64,000 nucleotides of DNA from Desulfosporosinus sp. Sb-LF (GCF_004766055.1 NZ_SPQR01000003.1:248001-312000); one strand, 5' to 3'. Counted from the first letter of the stretch, positions 27,438 to 36,366 are shown. Notes: generated by a model from the sequence alone, not told the origin. Translations and numbers: made by a program.

Positions 27438-28447
27438 TAAGTCACCCCTTCTCCTGAAACGACACTTCCTATGACAAAGCTACTCTCTCCCAAATCCGAG
27501 AGTCTTTGGCGCATTATACCCTCATCTTCCGGCCGAACAATGAGGACAAAACCAATGCCCATATTGAAGGTCCGGTACATTTCCGACCATTCTACATCTC
27601 CTAAGCGTTGAAGCAAGGAGAAAATCGGAGGACGTTCCCAAGCTGAGATATCAATCCGAACTCCCAGACCCTTTGGCAAGACCCGGGGGATATTTTCCGT
27701 TAAGCCCCCCCCTGTAATATGGGCCATACCCAGAATCTCTCCCTCTAAAAGAAGCGGTAAAATTGACTTAACATATATCTTTGTCGGACGAAGCAAGGCC
27801 TCTCCGAGCGGCTCGCCCAACTCTGGAAACACTTCCTCCAAGGAATGTTGTTCAAATACTTTTCTCGCCAAGGAATACCCGTTGCTATGTAATCCGGTGG
27901 AGGGCAAACCAATCAGCACATCCCCCGCTTGAATCTTCGATCCATCGATCAATTGATCTCGATTCACAACACCTACTGAAAACCCTGCAATATCATATTC
28001 ATCCTCGGCATAGAAACCGGGCATTTCGGCAGTTTCTCCCCCGATCAATGCACAGCCAGCCATCTCACATCCTTGCGCCACCCCACCGATGACCTCGGCA
28101 ACTCGCCCTGGTTCTACTTTCCCAACAGCAAGATAATCGAGAAAAAACAAAGGTTCTGCCCCTTGAACCAAGATATCATTGACACACATCGCCACCGCAT
28201 CTTGTCCAATGCTATCATGCCGATTCATTTGAAAGGCGAGGCGTAGCTTAGTTCCCACGCCATCCGTGCCAGATACAAGGACTGGGTCTGGATACTTCTG
28301 CAGATCTAATTTAAACAGTCCACCAAACCCTCCAAGCCCTCCGAGAACTCCCAGCCGATGTGTCCGGGCAACCGCTGGCTTGATACGTTCCACGACTTCA
28401 TTCCCTGCTTGAATGTCGACACCCGCGTCTCGGTATGAATATCCCAA
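27434..28447 (-). CDS. purM: Phosphoribosylformylglycinamidine cyclo-ligase (AIR synthetase)
   Basis: The 337-residue enzyme closes the imidazole ring to give AIR. Landmarks are [28 protein letters not shown] (~residues 60-74), [12 protein letters not shown] and [19 protein letters not shown] is the branch point here: it goes to IMP through PurE and onward, or to 5-hydroxybenzimidazole through the BzaA/BzaB homologues encoded at 40-43 kb. Confidence 0.97.
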   Translation of the reverse strand: MGYSYRDAGVDIQAGNEVVERIKPAVARTHRLGVLGGLGGFGGLFKLDLQKYPDPVLVSGTDGVGTKLRLAFQMNRHDSIGQDAVAMCVNDILVQGAEPLFFLDYLAVGKVEPGRVAEVIGGVAQGCEMAGCALIGGETAEMPGFYAEDEYDIAGFSVGVVNRDQLIDGSKIQAGDVLIGLPSTGLHSNGYSLARKVFEQHSLEEVFPELGEPLGEALLRPTKIYVKSILPLLLEGEILGMAHITGGGLTENIPRVLPKGLGVRIDISAWERPPIFSLLQRLGDVEWSEMYRTFNMGIGFVLIVRPEDEGIMRQRLSDLGESSFVIGSVVSGEGVTY

Positions 28448-28492
28448 GGTTTATTCCTCCTTACTTTTCAGAAACTTATCTGGGAGCCCGAC

Positions 28493-29920
28493 TCATTTTA
28501 GCTTACCGCAAAAATGCTGTGGTTCAAAGTTGTTTTTTCCTCGATTCAAACTCGAAACCGGAATAGGATATGCTCCATTAAAACAAGCTAAGCAAACATC
28601 ATTAGTGCCTAAGGCCCGTAGCAAGCCTTCTTCAGAGATATAGTGCAATGAATCGGCTCCCACGAACGCCCGTATTCCCTCGACATCAAATTGATTAGCA
28701 ATGAGTTTTTCCCGTTCAGCCGTATCAATCCCATAGAAACATGGATATGCAACTGGAGGAGAACTGATTAAGAAATGGACTTCTTTAGCCCCAGCATTTT
28801 TGACCATCTCCACCAGCTTGGAACTTGTGGTTCCACGGACAATCGAATCATCAATCATAACGACGCGTTTATCTTTCAAAACGCTCGTATTGGCATTAAG
28901 TTTCAGTCGAACCCCCACTTCTCTCATTGCTTGAGTTGGTTGGATAAAGGTTCGGCCAACATAACGGTTTTTAATAAGTCCTTCGCCAAAAGGAATCCCA
29001 AGTGCCGTAGCATAACCAAGGGCTGAAGCAGTCCCAGAGTCCGGGACTGCAATCACCAGATCAGCATCAATCGGGCATTCACTGGCCAGTTCAATTCCCA
29101 TCTGACGCCTACTCTCGGAGACGTTTAACTGATCGATTGTGCTATCCGGTCGAGCAAAGTAAATGTATTCGAAAGCACAAAATGCATGCTCAATTTTCGC
29201 AAGCCCTGGGCGCGTGTGTAATCCCTCTTCGTCGATTACGACAATTTCGCCAGGTTCGACATCTCTCACAAACTCCGCACCTATGGTATCCAGAGCGCAA
29301 CTTTCTGAAGCTAGGCAATACCGACCACCGATTAATCCAATACATAACGGACGGAACCCATGGGGATCTCGGATTCCAAACAACTTATCCTCAGCCAAGA
29401 TAACCAAGGCATACGCACCCCTTAGATCCATCATAGTCTTAACCAGCGCATCTTCCAGGGAATCTCGGCGATACCGAGCGACTAGATTAATGATCACTTC
29501 GCTATCAATGGTCGTCTGAAAAACTGCCCCATTTTTGCCCAGTTCTTCCCTTATTTCCAAGGCGTTCGTCAAATTCCCATTATGTGCTAAGGCCATCATG
29601 CCTTTTTGATAGTGAACAACCAAGGGTTGGGCATTCGCGAGGAGACTTGACCCCGTGGTTGAGTAACGAACATGCCCAATTGCCATTTTTCCCTTCAAGC
29701 CTTTTACATCTTGGTCAGAAAACACCTCTGACACCAAACCCATTCCTTTATGCAAGGAAATACTATGTCCGTCCGAAACCGCGATTCCAGCACTTTCCTG
29801 CCCTCTATGTTGTAGAGCATAAAGTCCGTAGTAAGTTAAACGGGCTACCTCCTGATTAGGAGCATAAATCCCAAAGACACCACATTCTTCTTTTGGTTTG
29901 TCCTCTCCAAATCCAACCAT
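28493..29920 (-). CDS. purF: Amidophosphoribosyltransferase
   Basis: From the ATG at 29,920 (AAAGGGGACC upstream) the product is 475 residues. It makes phosphoribosylamine from PRPP and glutamine. The propeptide ends before the catalytic Cys in EECGVFGIYAP, the Ntn-glutaminase domain follows ([21 protein letters not shown]), and the PRPP loop is VVMIDDSIVRGTTSSKLV. The C-terminal CFNGAYPIPVSSL end matters for recognising the purF fossil in the bza operon. The family often has a C-terminal iron-sulphur cluster, with ligands that may include C236-type residues and CLAC near the end. Confidence 0.96.
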   Translation of the reverse strand: MVGFGEDKPKEECGVFGIYAPNQEVARLTYYGLYALQHRGQESAGIAVSDGHSISLHKGMGLVSEVFSDQDVKGLKGKMAIGHVRYSTTGSSLLANAQPLVVHYQKGMMALAHNGNLTNALEIREELGKNGAVFQTTIDSEVIINLVARYRRDSLEDALVKTMMDLRGAYALVILAEDKLFGIRDPHGFRPLCIGLIGGRYCLASESCALDTIGAEFVRDVEPGEIVVIDEEGLHTRPGLAKIEHAFCAFEYIYFARPDSTIDQLNVSESRRQMGIELASECPIDADLVIAVPDSGTASALGYATALGIPFGEGLIKNRYVGRTFIQPTQAMREVGVRLKLNANTSVLKDKRVVMIDDSIVRGTTSSKLVEMVKNAGAKEVHFLISSPPVAYPCFYGIDTAEREKLIANQFDVEGIRAFVGADSLHYISEEGLLRALGTNDVCLACFNGAYPIPVSSLNRGKNNFEPQHFCGKLK

Positions 29921-29980
29921 TTTTGGTCCCCTTTCGCCCAAGCATCTTGACAATCTTTAATTGTGATTAAAACCGTAGCT

Positions 29981-30700
29981 TTAAGAATGGGCAAGGGCCT
30001 CTTTTACCCGTCGAAAAACTTCTTGGTACGCTTCTTCGACCCGTCCGAGATCCCTCCGGAAACGATCCTTATCCAGCTTCTCCCGAGTTTCTATGTCCCA
30101 ATAGCGGCAAGTATCTGGGGAAATTTCATCACCGAGATAGACTTTTCCATCGACAATACCGAATTCTAGTTTGAAGTCAATTAAATCGATTCCCGCTTTG
30201 ACTAAGATCTTCTTCAAGAGTTCATTAATTTTCAAGCCTAATGCTTGGACTTCTTGAACAACGACAGCACTAGCCCATCCCATGGCTGAAACATGGGATT
30301 CATTCACTAGCGGATCACCCAAAGCATCATCTTTATAATACAATTCCACAACCGGTTGAGAAAGTACATAACCCTCTTCTACGCCAAGACGCTTAGATAA
30401 ACTTCCCGCCACAATATTACGCACAACAACTTCAAGAGGAATCATTTCTAAACGGCGCACGAGCATATCCCGGTTGCTGATCAGGCGAACGTAATGTGTC
30501 GGGATACCTGACTTTTCTAGTTCTTCAAAAAAGAGTGCTGATAACAGGTTATTAACCTCTCCCTTATCAGCGATTTGTCCCTTTTTCTCTCCGTTAAAAG
30601 CGGTAGCATCATCCTTATAAGCTACCCAAAAATACTCGCTTTGATCTGTATCATATACTTTTTTTGCTTTTCCCTCATACCGTAATGCTAACTTTTCCAT
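29981..30700 (-). CDS. purC: Phosphoribosylaminoimidazole-succinocarboxamide synthase
   Basis: The ~239-residue SAICAR synthetase joins CAIR and aspartate with ATP. Landmarks are EGKAKKVYDTDQ at the N-terminus, PLEVVVRNIVAGSL, LIDFKLEFG and DEISPDTCRYWD (~residues 193-204). The ATG at 30,700 has AAAGGGG seven bases upstream; the upstream in-frame extension to 30,763 is rejected. It sits between purB and purF. Confidence 0.97.
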   Translation of the reverse strand: MEKLALRYEGKAKKVYDTDQSEYFWVAYKDDATAFNGEKKGQIADKGEVNNLLSALFFEELEKSGIPTHYVRLISNRDMLVRRLEMIPLEVVVRNIVAGSLSKRLGVEEGYVLSQPVVELYYKDDALGDPLVNESHVSAMGWASAVVVQEVQALGLKINELLKKILVKAGIDLIDFKLEFGIVDGKVYLGDEISPDTCRYWDIETREKLDKDRFRRDLGRVEEAYQEVFRRVKEALAHS

Positions 30701-30779
30701 GTTCTTACCCCTTTCAATATTGACGATACTTTGATTTATTATTATTGCTTTGTGAACGTACAATTTTATTTCCGTTTAC

Positions 30780-32075
30780 CTAAACAAGGCCCAAACGTTG
30801 AAAAATATCTTCTACATGCTTAGTGTGATACGCATAATCAAACAGGTTGCTAATCTCTTTTTCATCTAAGTATTCTCGAATACTAGAATCTTTACTGATT
30901 AGGCTTTGAAATTGTTCTTTGGTATTCCAGGCTTCCATGGCATTACGTTGAACCTGGGCGTAAGCTGTTTCCCGGCTGATACCCTTTTCGACTAGAGCAA
31001 GCATTACGCGTTGAGAAAAAATCAGTCCGAACCCTTTATCAATATTCGCTTGCATCTGCTCAGGAAAGACCTGCAGCCTGTCCAGAAGCTGTGTCATCTT
31101 ATGAAGCATGTAGTCTAAAGCGATGGTGCTATCTGGCAAGATCATACGTTCAGCTGAAGAATGAGAAATGTCCCGTTCGTGCCATAAGGCCACATTTTCC
31201 AAAGCAACTTGGGCATTCGCCCGAACCACTCTGGCCATACCACAGATACGTTCTGGTGTAATGGGATTTTTCTTATGAGGCATTGCCGAGGATCCTTTTT
31301 GCCCCTTTCCGAAGGCTTCTTCCACTTCATGTACATCGGTTCGCTGTAAGTTGCGAAGTTCTGTGGCCATTTTATCTAGGGAACTAGCGATTCCTGCAAG
31401 GGTCGTCATATAGCAAGCATGCCGATCACGTTGAAGGATTTGAGTCGATATCAGGGCAGGCTCTAAGTCAAGGACTTGGCAAACATGTGCTTCAACCTGA
31501 GGATCTACGTTAGCAAACGTCCCAACTGCACCAGAAATCTTGCCCACTCGTATCTCCTCACGGGCAAAGGCTAAACGTCTCTTTTGACGCCTTATTTCAT
31601 CGTACCATAACGCAAATTTCAGTCCTAACGTAATAGGTTCAGCGTGAATTCCGTGTGTTCGGCCCATCATAAGGGTCTCCCTATGTTCTAACGCTCTACG
31701 GCTCAGGACTGCTTCCAGCCCTTCCATTTTAGCCATCAGAATATCGGATGCTTCCACCAGTTGGAGGGACAAGGCTGTGTCCAGTACATCTGAAGAAGTC
31801 AGACCTAAATGAATGTACTTTGCTTCATCTCCCACATTTTCTGCAACATTCGTCAAGAAAGCCAACACGTCGTGCTGGGTCACTTCTTCAAGGTCTTGTA
31901 CCCTCTCCCATGAAAAGGCAGCCTTTTCCCGAATGACCTCAACAGCCTCCTGCGGAATCTTTCCTAGTTTGGCCCACCCTTCGCAAGCAGCAATTTCAAT
32001 CTTCAACCACAGAGCGAGGCGATGCTCGTCCGTCCAAATTCCTCCCATTTCAGGAAGTGTATACCGTTCAATCAA
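30780..32075 (-). CDS. purB: Adenylosuccinate lyase
   Basis: The ~431-residue lyase acts twice in purine synthesis, on SAICAR and on adenylosuccinate. I chose the TTG at 32,075, giving the usual MIERYTLPEMGGIW N-terminus eight bases after GGGG. Landmarks are HDVLAFLTNV, LGLTSSDVLDTA, GRTHGIHAEP (~residues 138-147) and the catalytic loop QKGSSAMPHKKNP (~258-270). Confidence 0.96.
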   Translation of the reverse strand: MIERYTLPEMGGIWTDEHRLALWLKIEIAACEGWAKLGKIPQEAVEVIREKAAFSWERVQDLEEVTQHDVLAFLTNVAENVGDEAKYIHLGLTSSDVLDTALSLQLVEASDILMAKMEGLEAVLSRRALEHRETLMMGRTHGIHAEPITLGLKFALWYDEIRRQKRRLAFAREEIRVGKISGAVGTFANVDPQVEAHVCQVLDLEPALISTQILQRDRHACYMTTLAGIASSLDKMATELRNLQRTDVHEVEEAFGKGQKGSSAMPHKKNPITPERICGMARVVRANAQVALENVALWHERDISHSSAERMILPDSTIALDYMLHKMTQLLDRLQVFPEQMQANIDKGFGLIFSQRVMLALVEKGISRETAYAQVQRNAMEAWNTKEQFQSLISKDSSIREYLDEKEISNLFDYAYHTKHVEDIFQRLGLV

Positions 32076-32170
32076 CCTCAAGTCCCCTTTCTAACATTAG
32101 TTCCTAGTTCATAATTCGAGATCCTCAAATATTCATTCTTTACATTGTAAAATTTCTAAACAGTTTGGGT

Positions 32171-32671
32171 TTAATTCCCATTACTGAAGTGTTTCTGTAA
32201 TGCTTCATCCTTTTTCTCAATATCCATTAGCATTTGTGCTCGATAGGCTTTTATCTTAATACTAAGGGATTCATCTTGGATGGCAAGGATCTGTACCGCG
32301 AGCAACGCCGCATTGCGTGCTGCACCAATGCCTACCGTCGCAACCGGAATTCCCGGGGGCATTTGTACGATGGAGTAAAGAGCATCGATTCCTTCCAAAG
32401 CTCCGCTGCTCAGTGGAACCCCGATCACAGGTAATGTCGTGGCACCCGCTACAACCCCAGGTAAATGAGCTGCTAACCCTGCAGCTGCAATGATAAGTTT
32501 CCCACCTTGTGCTTCAAAACTTTTCACCCAATCCACAGTTCTTTCCAATGTTCTGTGTGCGGAAGAAATCTTAATTTCAAAATCGAGTTCAAACTGACGG
32601 AGAACCTTAACGGCCTCCTCCATGATTTTGTAATCTGAATCACTTCCCATAATAACTCCAATCTGACTCAT
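32171..32671 (-). CDS. purE: 5-(carboxyamino)imidazole ribonucleotide mutase
   Basis: The 166-residue first gene of the purine operon encodes PurE, which makes CAIR. Landmarks are GVIMGSDSDYKIM, SSAHRTLERT with the catalytic-position His at residue 39, AGLAAHLPGVVAG, and PVIGVPLSSGALEGIDAL. The SAHRT form is that of class I (N5-CAIR mutase) enzymes, which work with PurK; no purK is in the window. It is about 80% identical to the paralogue at 39,550-40,050, in which this His is Gln. It lies directly downstream of the tandem guanine/PRPP riboswitch. Confidence 0.96.
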   Translation of the reverse strand: MSQIGVIMGSDSDYKIMEEAVKVLRQFELDFEIKISSAHRTLERTVDWVKSFEAQGGKLIIAAAGLAAHLPGVVAGATTLPVIGVPLSSGALEGIDALYSIVQMPPGIPVATVGIGAARNAALLAVQILAIQDESLSIKIKAYRAQMLMDIEKKDEALQKHFSNGN

Positions 32672-32699
32672 TTAAATCCTCACCTCGCTCTCTTGATTT

Positions 32700-32842
32700 A
32701 CAAACAGAAACCCAGGAGGGCAAATTCCTCCCTTTAATTCAGAGTGAAACCTACCCGCCTGGGCTTTTATCCCTTCGGTGTAATTTGATTTTTCAATCAA
32801 ACCTGTACCACTCGGACAAATCATATGCCCTAGGTACACTTT
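32700..32842 (-). ncRNA. PRPP riboswitch (ykkC subtype 2b), second aptamer of a tandem
   Basis: On the minus strand, after the guanine aptamer, come the ykkC landmarks in order: CCTAGGG (32834-32828), GTCCGAG (32817-32811), a variable hairpin TTTGATT/AATCAAA, and CGAAGGGATAAAAGCCC (32777-32761) followed by AGGCGGG. These match the ykkC scaffold. Placement directly before purE points to the PRPP-sensing subtype rather than the guanidine or ppGpp subtypes. The 3' GCCCAGG segment of the aptamer is also one arm of the terminator, so ligand binding should permit read-through. Confidence 0.85.
32711..32764 (-). terminator. Expression-platform terminator of the guanine/PRPP tandem
   Basis: CCCAGGCGGG pairs with CCCTCCTGGG (one mismatch), and TTTCTGTTTG follows on the minus strand. 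The upstream arm overlaps the conserved 3' end of the PRPP aptamer. Confidence 0.75.
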
Positions 32843-32912
32843 CGCTCATAGTCAGGCCATTTACGGCAGCCTGGTAGAAACTTGCGGACCATATTTCCGC
32901 GGTTATATGAAC
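32843..32912 (-). ncRNA. Guanine riboswitch aptamer, first aptamer of a tandem
   Basis: On the minus strand the purine aptamer is clear: TATAACCGCGGAAATATGG, AAGTTTCTACC, GGCTGCCGTAAATGGCC and GACTATG closing P1. The discriminating position before TATG is C (32851), as in guanine/hypoxanthine aptamers; adenine aptamers have U. It lies 25 bp after the promoter of purE-B-C-F-M-N-H-D and immediately before the PRPP aptamer. Confidence 0.96.
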
Positions 32913-32936
32913 TCCCTATGAAATTCCAATAAGCTT

Positions 32937-32965
32937 ATTTTACAAGATGGTGTTATGAAGGTCAA
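32937..32965 (-). promoter_or_regulatory. Promoter of the purine operon
   Basis: On the minus strand TTGACC (32965-32960) and TAAAAT (32942-32937) are exactly 17 bp apart, just upstream of the guanine aptamer. Confidence 0.88.
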
Positions 32966-32970
32966 TAGAA

Positions 32971-33010
32971 AACCGAACGTTTATATATTAAATAATTAAA
33001 ACGTTCGGTT
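32971..33010 (-). terminator. Hairpin closing the citX-citG unit
   Basis: AACCGAACGTTT / AAACGTTCGGTT pair perfectly over 12 bp around a ~16-base AT-rich loop, with TTTTC following on the minus strand. It lies 23 bp after the citG stop. Confidence 0.75.
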
Positions 33011-33033
33011 AACCCCAATAATGTTTATCAATT

Positions 33034-33873
33034 TCAGAAATACGTATTTGCAAAATATCCATTAGTCTGTAGTAAATAAAGAAAGCAGGTTACTGAAAGC
33101 AAATCTGCACATCCCCCGGGGCTGATGTTTCGGGCAATGAATTCTCTATCCATCGCCTCTACAATATCCACTCCGTTTAAAATTCCACCCTGCTCAAGAA
33201 CTTTTTTGGCATACTCTTGCGCAAAAGAAAGTCCTTTTAGCCCAGTTCTTGACAATATGTTAGTATCTCGAGTTTGGGTGATAAGATGAAGCAGAGTTTG
33301 TACACAACAGTCATTAATCGATAGACCTTCCTCCATCAGAGTCTGAAAAATTGGAAGAGAACGCTTCATAACCGTAGGAAAACCTTTCTGAGCTTCTCCG
33401 CGCACTCCTGTAATTCCATATTGGGCAAAAAGTAGTTGCCCAGACGTCTGTTTATTCAACTTGCTCTCTTGCTTTGAAACTAAGTCCTGTTCTACCAATC
33501 CTTCGCAAAGTTCAGAGCAGATCTTTGAGATGTGGAATGGTGTTGTTCCGCCATGCTCCATTCCATAACCGGCAGCTGCAGTGACCAATCCCATCGAAAA
33601 AATTGCACCTTTGTGAGTATTCACCCCATGGGTTGCCAAGAGCATCGCTTTCTCAGCTTCAACTCCGTATTTCCGCAGCCTCAAAAATAACCCATCTAGC
33701 GTTTTACTTTGTCCTCCTGCCTGAGCACATCGGAACAGGTAAGGATGAATCGCTGTGGCACTGTTTATAAAAGTAAATAAATCCATATCAGTGTGAGCAC
33801 CACAATTAAAACGATCGACTAGGCCGGGCTTGGGTGAAGCAACGACTTCAATTAGTAGCGCTTTATGAGCCAA
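33034..33873 (-). CDS. citG: Triphosphoribosyl-dephospho-CoA synthase (CitG)
   Basis: The 279-residue CitG makes 2'-(5''-triphosphoribosyl)-3'-dephospho-CoA from ATP and dephospho-CoA, the prosthetic-group precursor of citrate lyase acyl carrier protein. Landmarks are EVVASPKPGLVDRFN (~residues 9-23), HTDMDLFTFINSA and GVNTHKGAIFSMG (~84-96). It lies 65 bp after citX. No citDEF or citC is in this window, so the target lyase must be encoded elsewhere. It is separated from the bza operon by a terminator. Confidence 0.92.
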   Translation of the reverse strand: MAHKALLIEVVASPKPGLVDRFNCGAHTDMDLFTFINSATAIHPYLFRCAQAGGQSKTLDGLFLRLRKYGVEAEKAMLLATHGVNTHKGAIFSMGLVTAAAGYGMEHGGTTPFHISKICSELCEGLVEQDLVSKQESKLNKQTSGQLLFAQYGITGVRGEAQKGFPTVMKRSLPIFQTLMEEGLSINDCCVQTLLHLITQTRDTNILSRTGLKGLSFAQEYAKKVLEQGGILNGVDIVEAMDREFIARNISPGGCADLLSVTCFLYLLQTNGYFANTYF

Positions 33874-33938
33874 ATTTGCAATATATTCATACCTAGAGTT
33901 ATTGATGCGGATACCTCTTTTCCATGTAATGCAATATC

Positions 33939-34451
33939 TTATAGAACTGTCCTAATCTGCGCATTAAAATACTCATTTGCTTTATCCTCGATTTGACTCA
34001 CCAAAGCTTTTATAGAATGGGCTTGCGAACGTCCACAGATTCTTGCATCCTCATTACACAGCAAGCACCGGCGGCTTGGTAGTTGCAGCTGTTTTCGGGA
34101 AACAATGTAGCCATCAGCATCCAAAACATCCATATCAAACAGCCTTCCTAATGGATGGTGTTCTTCAAGAGCAACAGTATATTTTTTTAGCATAAAAGCA
34201 TCCATGCGCACAGCAATAATTGCCTCACTGCCTGTTGGCAAGGCTCTTTTTTCGTAATCGATAACCGTTATAGCCTCTAAAAGAGCAGCAAGACCCTCCT
34301 CATGTACTCTATTATACAATGTGGTCTGTTTTACCTGTCCTGGAATATTTAAAGTGAAGGATACCAAAGGAGCGTGGTACTTCTCCAGCCATTCCTGTTG
34401 GCAAAGTGCACGTTTTTCACGGCTTAGTAAAATCTGTTCCTTTGTTACCAT
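33939..34451 (-). CDS. citX: Apo-citrate lyase phosphoribosyl-dephospho-CoA transferase (CitX)
   Basis: The 170-residue CitX transfers the CitG product to a serine of the citrate lyase acyl carrier protein. Family landmarks are LVSFTLNIPG (~residues 29-38), EEHHPLGRLFDMDVLD (~95-110) and SRRCLLCNEDARICGRSQAH near the C-terminus. It has its own upstream region with a palindrome at 34,536, and forms a two-gene unit with citG. Confidence 0.92.
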   Translation of the reverse strand: MVTKEQILLSREKRALCQQEWLEKYHAPLVSFTLNIPGQVKQTTLYNRVHEEGLAALLEAITVIDYEKRALPTGSEAIIAVRMDAFMLKKYTVALEEHHPLGRLFDMDVLDADGYIVSRKQLQLPSRRCLLCNEDARICGRSQAHSIKALVSQIEDKANEYFNAQIRTVL

Positions 34452-34703
34452 ATCCTCCTCCTACGGCCCTTCTTTTATTAAATACCAGCAATAATGTGCT
34501 AACCATTCCCGCCTTTCAATTGCATCACAAAAAATCGTTTATAATTATGAACGCAATGTCGTTTATATTATAACCATTGTTGATATTTCAAGCAAAAAGC
34601 AGAGTGAAGGAGGGAGTACCCAAATGAGCCGCACAACTCTATGGAAGAAACTAAAAGAACCGGAATAGTCGTATCTTCTGAAAACAAATACACTTCACTG
34701 AAG
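34452..34703. other. Intergenic region upstream of citX
   Basis: No gene is supported. It contains the palindrome at 34,536-34,553 and a weaker related repeat at 34,561-34,574. A plus-strand frame starting at 34,641 runs through the bza terminator into bzaE and is considered spurious. Confidence 0.45.
34536..34553. promoter_or_regulatory. Palindromic operator candidate upstream of citX
   Basis: CGTTTATAATTATGAACG is an 18-bp near-perfect palindrome (one mismatched pair). A partial second copy starting CGTTTATA lies 23 bp further upstream of citX (centre to centre). The form suits a dimeric regulator such as a GntR-type protein, but no regulator gene is adjacent. Confidence 0.5.
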
Positions 34704-34735
34704 AAAAAGAACGAGCCTTTACTGGTTCGTTCTTT
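34704..34735 (-). terminator. Terminator of the bza operon
   Basis: AAAGAACGA / TCGTTCTTT, extended by three further pairs including one wobble, has a 6-base loop and ends in TTTTTC on the minus strand. It separates the bza operon from citX-citG. Confidence 0.88.
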
Positions 34736-34869
34736 TACCTTCGGGGTATCAAAATCAGAGATTTTGGTCTATATGATTCAATTCCATGAAGCTGTTAATC
34801 TTTTTATAAGTTTGACCTTCAATGATTTCCAGAATTCGTTTATTGGATTCTTTAATCAAATTGCACTAA

Positions 34870-36366
34870 TTATGACAAAATCTCACTTATCTCTTTTTCT
34901 CCTGTCTTAACTAGTGTCTCTACCTGTTCATCCGTAAACTTTCCCCCGGTCTCCAATGTCTTTAAAGTATTCTCAAATAGGTTGACCAATGAGCCATTTA
35001 TCTTTGCATATCGTTCCTGGGCATTCTCAGGTTCCATAACCTTCTCACCCCAAATCCCGGCCATGCAGTCGAAGAGGAAGTTAGTAATTCTCCTCATGAT
35101 CATAGCTAAGATTGCTACTTTAGGATCAGTAAGACACAGAAGACTTTCATAAGTTGATGCTTGAACCTCCAGACGCCCGGCACGCTGTAGATCTCGGTGA
35201 GCCTTAGTTCCTTTTAAAACAATCAGGTGGTGGTAGAGCATGTTAGCAGTAATCGCAAGATTCTTCATTAAGTCATTTCGCTTCAGAAATTCAAAGTTGA
35301 CCCGGATATCCTCCAAGGATGAATCAGGCTCAAACATGATGAACCCAATATTTGGTTCGATCCCGTATTTGCGGAGAATTCTGATAGCCCTCTCGTTCTG
35401 GGCAACCGTCGTCATCTTATTTATCCGCTTCAGTGAACGGTCGCTACCGCTCTCCAGTCCTATGAGAATATGGCGCAGGCCTGCTTCTACCAATGCACTT
35501 ACTGTTTCATCATGGATATCGTTAACACGAGCCTCGATGCCAAACCGAATGTTTCTGGATTTAAGGAGGGTGGCCAAGCGCAAGACTCGTTGCTGGCCTT
35601 TTTCACCCGGACCGAAAAAGTTAGGATCGGTAAAATAGAAATTCTCTATTTTATGTTTCGCAATTAAATCATCGATTTCCGCAATAATATTTTCCGGAGC
35701 TCGCCCACGCCACTGAGATCCCTGTCCATAAAAAGGGTTGATGTAGCAGAAAGTACACCCCCCATAGCAGCCCCTACTCCCCTGCAAGTTTACTTCTGGC
35801 AGGCGGAAGAGGGCTTCCGTTCGTACGGGAAAAGGGAGAGCGTTAAGGTCACCCACCAGTTCTCGCCGCTGGGAAACAATCGTGCCCAAGACGTCCCTCT
35901 GAGCAAGACCGGGAAATTTCTCAAGACTATCCTGTCCAGAGATTGCTTCTACCACCTTGGCAAAGGTCAGTTCCGGTTCGCCTAGGATCACAGAATCAAT
36001 ATCCTGACACTGCTTTAAGATGTCTTCGAAGTCAGTTGTCGGATAATATCCATAAGCCGTGATATAAGAGGATAGTTGCTCAACTTTAACCTTGTGGAGA
36101 AAATCATACAAAACCTTGTCTATCTGCCAATGGTAAACCATATGAACCCCTATCAGGTCCGGTTGCATAGCCTTTACCCTGCGCTCAATTTCCTGGTAGT
36201 CGAGCCCATCCAAGAATCCTTCAATGATTTCGACCTCATGCTCTTCACTTATGAGCATACCTGCAATATAGCCGGAATGAAGACAAGAGGAAAGGGGAGT
36301 ATTGGCGATGTCATTACATCGTTCCGGGCAGACGTTTCGTGGGTGCTCTAATAATAGTATCTTCAT
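34870..36366 (-). CDS. bzaE: B12-binding-domain radical SAM protein, BzaE-like
   Basis: From the ATG at 36,366 (perfect GGAAGGAGG upstream, overlapping the bzaD stop as ATGA) the product is 498 residues. An N-terminal cobalamin-binding Rossmann-like domain (~1-150) is followed by a radical SAM core with CYGGCTFC (Cys 200, 204, 207). GLESGSDRSLKRINKMT is typical of this subclass. In Eubacterium limosum BzaD and BzaE are the last two methylation-type enzymes that convert 5-methoxybenzimidazole to 5,6-dimethylbenzimidazole. The E assignment here rests on gene order, so D and E could be swapped in function. It is the last gene of the operon. Confidence 0.8.
   Translation of the reverse strand: MKILLLEHPRNVCPERCNDIANTPLSSCLHSGYIAGMLISEEHEVEIIEGFLDGLDYQEIERRVKAMQPDLIGVHMVYHWQIDKVLYDFLHKVKVEQLSSYITAYGYYPTTDFEDILKQCQDIDSVILGEPELTFAKVVEAISGQDSLEKFPGLAQRDVLGTIVSQRRELVGDLNALPFPVRTEALFRLPEVNLQGSRGCYGGCTFCYINPFYGQGSQWRGRAPENIIAEIDDLIAKHKIENFYFTDPNFFGPGEKGQQRVLRLATLLKSRNIRFGIEARVNDIHDETVSALVEAGLRHILIGLESGSDRSLKRINKMTTVAQNERAIRILRKYGIEPNIGFIMFEPDSSLEDIRVNFEFLKRNDLMKNLAITANMLYHHLIVLKGTKAHRDLQRAGRLEVQASTYESLLCLTDPKVAILAMIMRRITNFLFDCMAGIWGEKVMEPENAQERYAKINGSLVNLFENTLKTLETGGKFTDEQVETLVKTGEKEISEILS

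Noticed and set aside
33034-34451. citX-citG as the last genes of the bza operon
   Set aside because: A good intrinsic terminator follows bzaE and citX has its own upstream region with palindromes.
34641-34910. Plus-strand 89-codon frame
   Set aside because: It runs through the bza terminator and into the bzaE 3' end, with no ribosome site or recognisable sequence.
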